The translations under genes and the position numbers were made by a program. From positions 1-43,279 of the forward strand of contig JBDIAS010000006.1 in NCBI GenBank assembly GCA_039812465.1: DNA of 43,279 nucleotides, given 5' to 3'. Under the pieces are notes generated by a model. The model was not told the origin of the DNA. It searched no databases and saw only the letters and a list, made by a program, of their open reading frames with translations. The stretch's first letter is position 1. Each line of letters begins with the position of its first letter. Source of the stretch: Austwickia sp039812465. GTDB taxonomy: Bacteria; Actinomycetota; Actinomycetes; Actinomycetales; Dermatophilaceae. Below are positions 41,830 through 43,279 of the stretch, piece by piece.

Positions 41830-41986
41830 AGACACCTCCCTGCAGTAGTGACGGTGCCCGTTAAGCCCTTTGTAGCCCAGCCAGGCTGTTTCGGCGACGC
41901 GAGAGCCCGCGCAATCGGCCACCGGCCGCGTGGACGTCCCTCCACTGGCGCCTGCTGGAGCTGGGCCACGTGGCAGGCTGCCCCGC

Positions 41987-42808
41987 ATGGAACGCCTGGT
42001 GACCACCGCGAACGGGACCCTTCTGTGCATCGACGAGGTGGGGGACCCGCGTGGGCCGCTGGTGCTCCAGCTAGAGGGTCACATGGCGCAGCTGATCGCG
42101 ACCCCGGCCTCGTACTGCGAGCGTCTCGCCGCGCGCGGACTGCGCGTCGTCCGCGTGGACAACCGGGACGTGGGACGTTCGCAGCGGTTCCCCGGGACCG
42201 ACTATTCGCTGATCGACATGGCCGAGGACGTGCACGGCCTGCTGCAGGTGCTCGGAGACCCGGCGGTGGTGTGCGGCCGGTCGATGGGCGGGGCCATCGC
42301 GCAACTGCTCGCGATCGCGCACCCGGACGACGTCGTGGGGCTGGGGCTCTTCTTCACGTTCGCGAAGGAGGCCCGACCCGGGGAGCCCGTACCGATCAGC
42401 CCGTCCTCGATCTCGCCGGCGCCGTTCGCGGACGAGGAATCGTTCGTCGCCTGGGAGCGGGCCACCCTGCCCGGGATCGCCGGAACCGACCATCCGTTCA
42501 GCGATGAGTACCTGGACTGGATCGCGCGGGCGGCCTGGTCGCGGGGCGTCGACTGGGGCGGCTTCGAGCGGCAACGCCTGGCCATAGCGGCGACGGCCCC
42601 GTGGGCGGACCAGCTGGTTCAGCTCCGGGTCCCCGCGGCGATTGTGCACGGCGAGCAGGACTCGGTGGTGCCGGTCGCCGGCGGGCTCCGTCTGGGGGAG
42701 TTGCTGCCCCAGGCCTCAATGCATGTCGTGCCGGGCATGGGGCACCAGCAGCCTGCTGCGCTGGACGAGCTGTTCGTGGCGGCGACGCTGCAGGCGTTCC
42801 CCGTGTGA
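41987..42808 (+). CDS. Alpha/beta hydrolase
   Basis: The 273-residue protein is a standard alpha/beta hydrolase: nucleophile elbow GRSMGG (Ser99), acid in HGEQDSVVP (Asp225) and catalytic His in GMGHQQ (His253). The oxyanion region is LEGHMAQ instead of the usual HGxx, as in the aclacinomycin methylesterase-like group that starts TTANGTxLCIDEVGDP. The substrate is unknown, and a small ester is likely. The ATG at 41987 has no clear ribosome binding site, and GTG 41999 is an alternative. It is divergent from the crotonase gene, with a 157-bp gap that shows no clear promoter. Confidence 0.9.
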   Translation: MERLVTTANGTLLCIDEVGDPRGPLVLQLEGHMAQLIATPASYCERLAARGLRVVRVDNRDVGRSQRFPGTDYSLIDMAEDVHGLLQVLGDPAVVCGRSMGGAIAQLLAIAHPDDVVGLGLFFTFAKEARPGEPVPISPSSISPAPFADEESFVAWERATLPGIAGTDHPFSDEYLDWIARAAWSRGVDWGGFERQRLAIAATAPWADQLVQLRVPAAIVHGEQDSVVPVAGGLRLGELLPQASMHVVPGMGHQQPAALDELFVAATLQAFPV

Positions 42809-42826
42809 AGCACCCGCTCTACGGGA

Positions 42827-42880
42827 GACGCGCCGGCCCCGGATGACGCGCCGGCCCCGGATAACGCGCCGGCCCCGGCT
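42827..42880. repeat. Three 18-bp tandem units after the hydrolase gene
   Basis: GACGCGCCGGCCCCGGAT is repeated exactly at 42827-42844 and 42845-42862. A third copy at 42863-42880 differs by two bases, and a partial copy starts at 42881. The array begins 18 bp after the hydrolase stop. Each unit contains the self-complementary core GCCGGC. The remainder of the gap to 42992 shows no gene. Confidence 0.9.
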
Positions 42881-42992
42881 GACGCGCGGGTCGGCGGTTG
42901 TCCTGGGCACGGGCGACCCGGCGTGCCGCCTGGACGCTGCTGCGGTATAGGTCGATAGGTCACGACGTGGCGCTGAGTGAAGGAGGACGTCG

Positions 42993-43279
42993 ATGATCCT
43001 GATCAACGTGAAGTTCCGGGTGAAGGAGGAGTTCGCGGATCAGTGGCCGGACATCTCGTTCGAGTTCACGCAGGCAACGCTGGAGGAGCCGGGGAACCTG
43101 TGGTTCGAATGGTCCCGGTCCGTGCTGGACCCGCATACGTACGTGTTGATCGAGGCGTTCGAGGACGGCGACGCGCCGGCCGCGCACGTGAACTCCGCGC
43201 ACTTCCGGAAGATGCAGGAGACGTTCCCGCAGTACCTGGAGGAGACGCCCGTGATCGTGAGCACGCAGACGGACTCCCC
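42993..43279 (+). CDS. Putative quinol monooxygenase (ABM/YgiN-like), cut by the right edge
   Basis: From ATG 42993, with AGGAGG six bases upstream, the frame stays open to the window end (95 codons seen). The product starts MILINVKFRVKEEFADQWPD and has the antibiotic biosynthesis monooxygenase (ABM) ferredoxin-like fold: first strand INVKFRV, middle NLWFEWSRSVLDPHTYVLIEAFED with the typical Trp/Glu pattern, then AHVNSAHFRKMQETFPQYL with the family His and the last helix. Such proteins are small cofactor-free quinol or aldehyde monooxygenases or decoy domains. Family length is about 95-105 residues, so only a few residues are missing. Confidence 0.88.
   Translation, partial: MILINVKFRVKEEFADQWPDISFEFTQATLEEPGNLWFEWSRSVLDPHTYVLIEAFEDGDAPAAHVNSAHFRKMQETFPQYLEETPVIVSTQTDS

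Noticed and set aside
42601..42846. Plus-strand frame overlapping the end of the hydrolase
   Set aside because: It is an out-of-frame shadow of the hydrolase, with Gly/Ala/Arg-rich content.

Overview
The window is high-GC DNA with tightly packed genes, many GTG starts and many four-base ATGA/GTGA overlaps. Its gene set is typical of Actinobacteria: DUF3097, DUF4192, DUF1206, an actinobacterial PAC2 protein, a primary sigma factor with a Lys/Ala-rich N-terminus, HrpA and DivIVA-like coiled-coil proteins. The order hrcA-dnaJ-rsmE-phoH-ybeY-corC-era, with hemW and lepA nearby, is that of a Micrococcales-type actinobacterial chromosome. I cannot name the genus. No tRNA, rRNA, CRISPR array, insertion sequence or prophage was seen.

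Layout. 1-2838: a possible broken small gene at the left edge, a small membrane protein coupled to a sirtuin, a permuted-papain-like hydrolase and an unrecognised protein. 2960-9749: one minus-strand housekeeping run from hrcA to era, with a CIRCE operator (9819-9845) at its head. 9860-15642: DUF3097, a Nudix-related NAD regulator, then nadA-nadB-nadC. 15705-22867: a 54-residue phage-like CxCG protein, hemW, a translationally coupled pair of large coiled-coil proteins, trmB and lepA. 23080-24209: a MazF-like protein coupled to a GNAT acetyltransferase.

24312-29357 is the most accessory-looking part. An intact BtuCD/FecCD-type importer (permease, ATPase, lipoprotein) is divergent from a small unknown protein and a TrmO/TsaA-like protein. 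Next to these lie fragments of a classical molybdate transporter: modA without its N-terminal half and modB without its C-terminal half, with no modC. This suggests replacement of one oxyanion or metal uptake system by another.

29372-43279 holds sigA, a UspA protein, DUF4192, an EcsC-like protein, DUF1206, PAC2, HrpA, a crotonase with an extra N-terminal module, an alpha/beta hydrolase and a right-edge ABM-type monooxygenase. From about 33 to 43 kb, short tandem repeats (15-18 bp) recur at gene ends. In three genes (DUF1206, PAC2, crotonase) the repeated unit contains the gene's own stop codon. This 3'-end minisatellite pattern, the mod relics beside a different importer, and the coupled coiled-coil pair are the main points for a second look.
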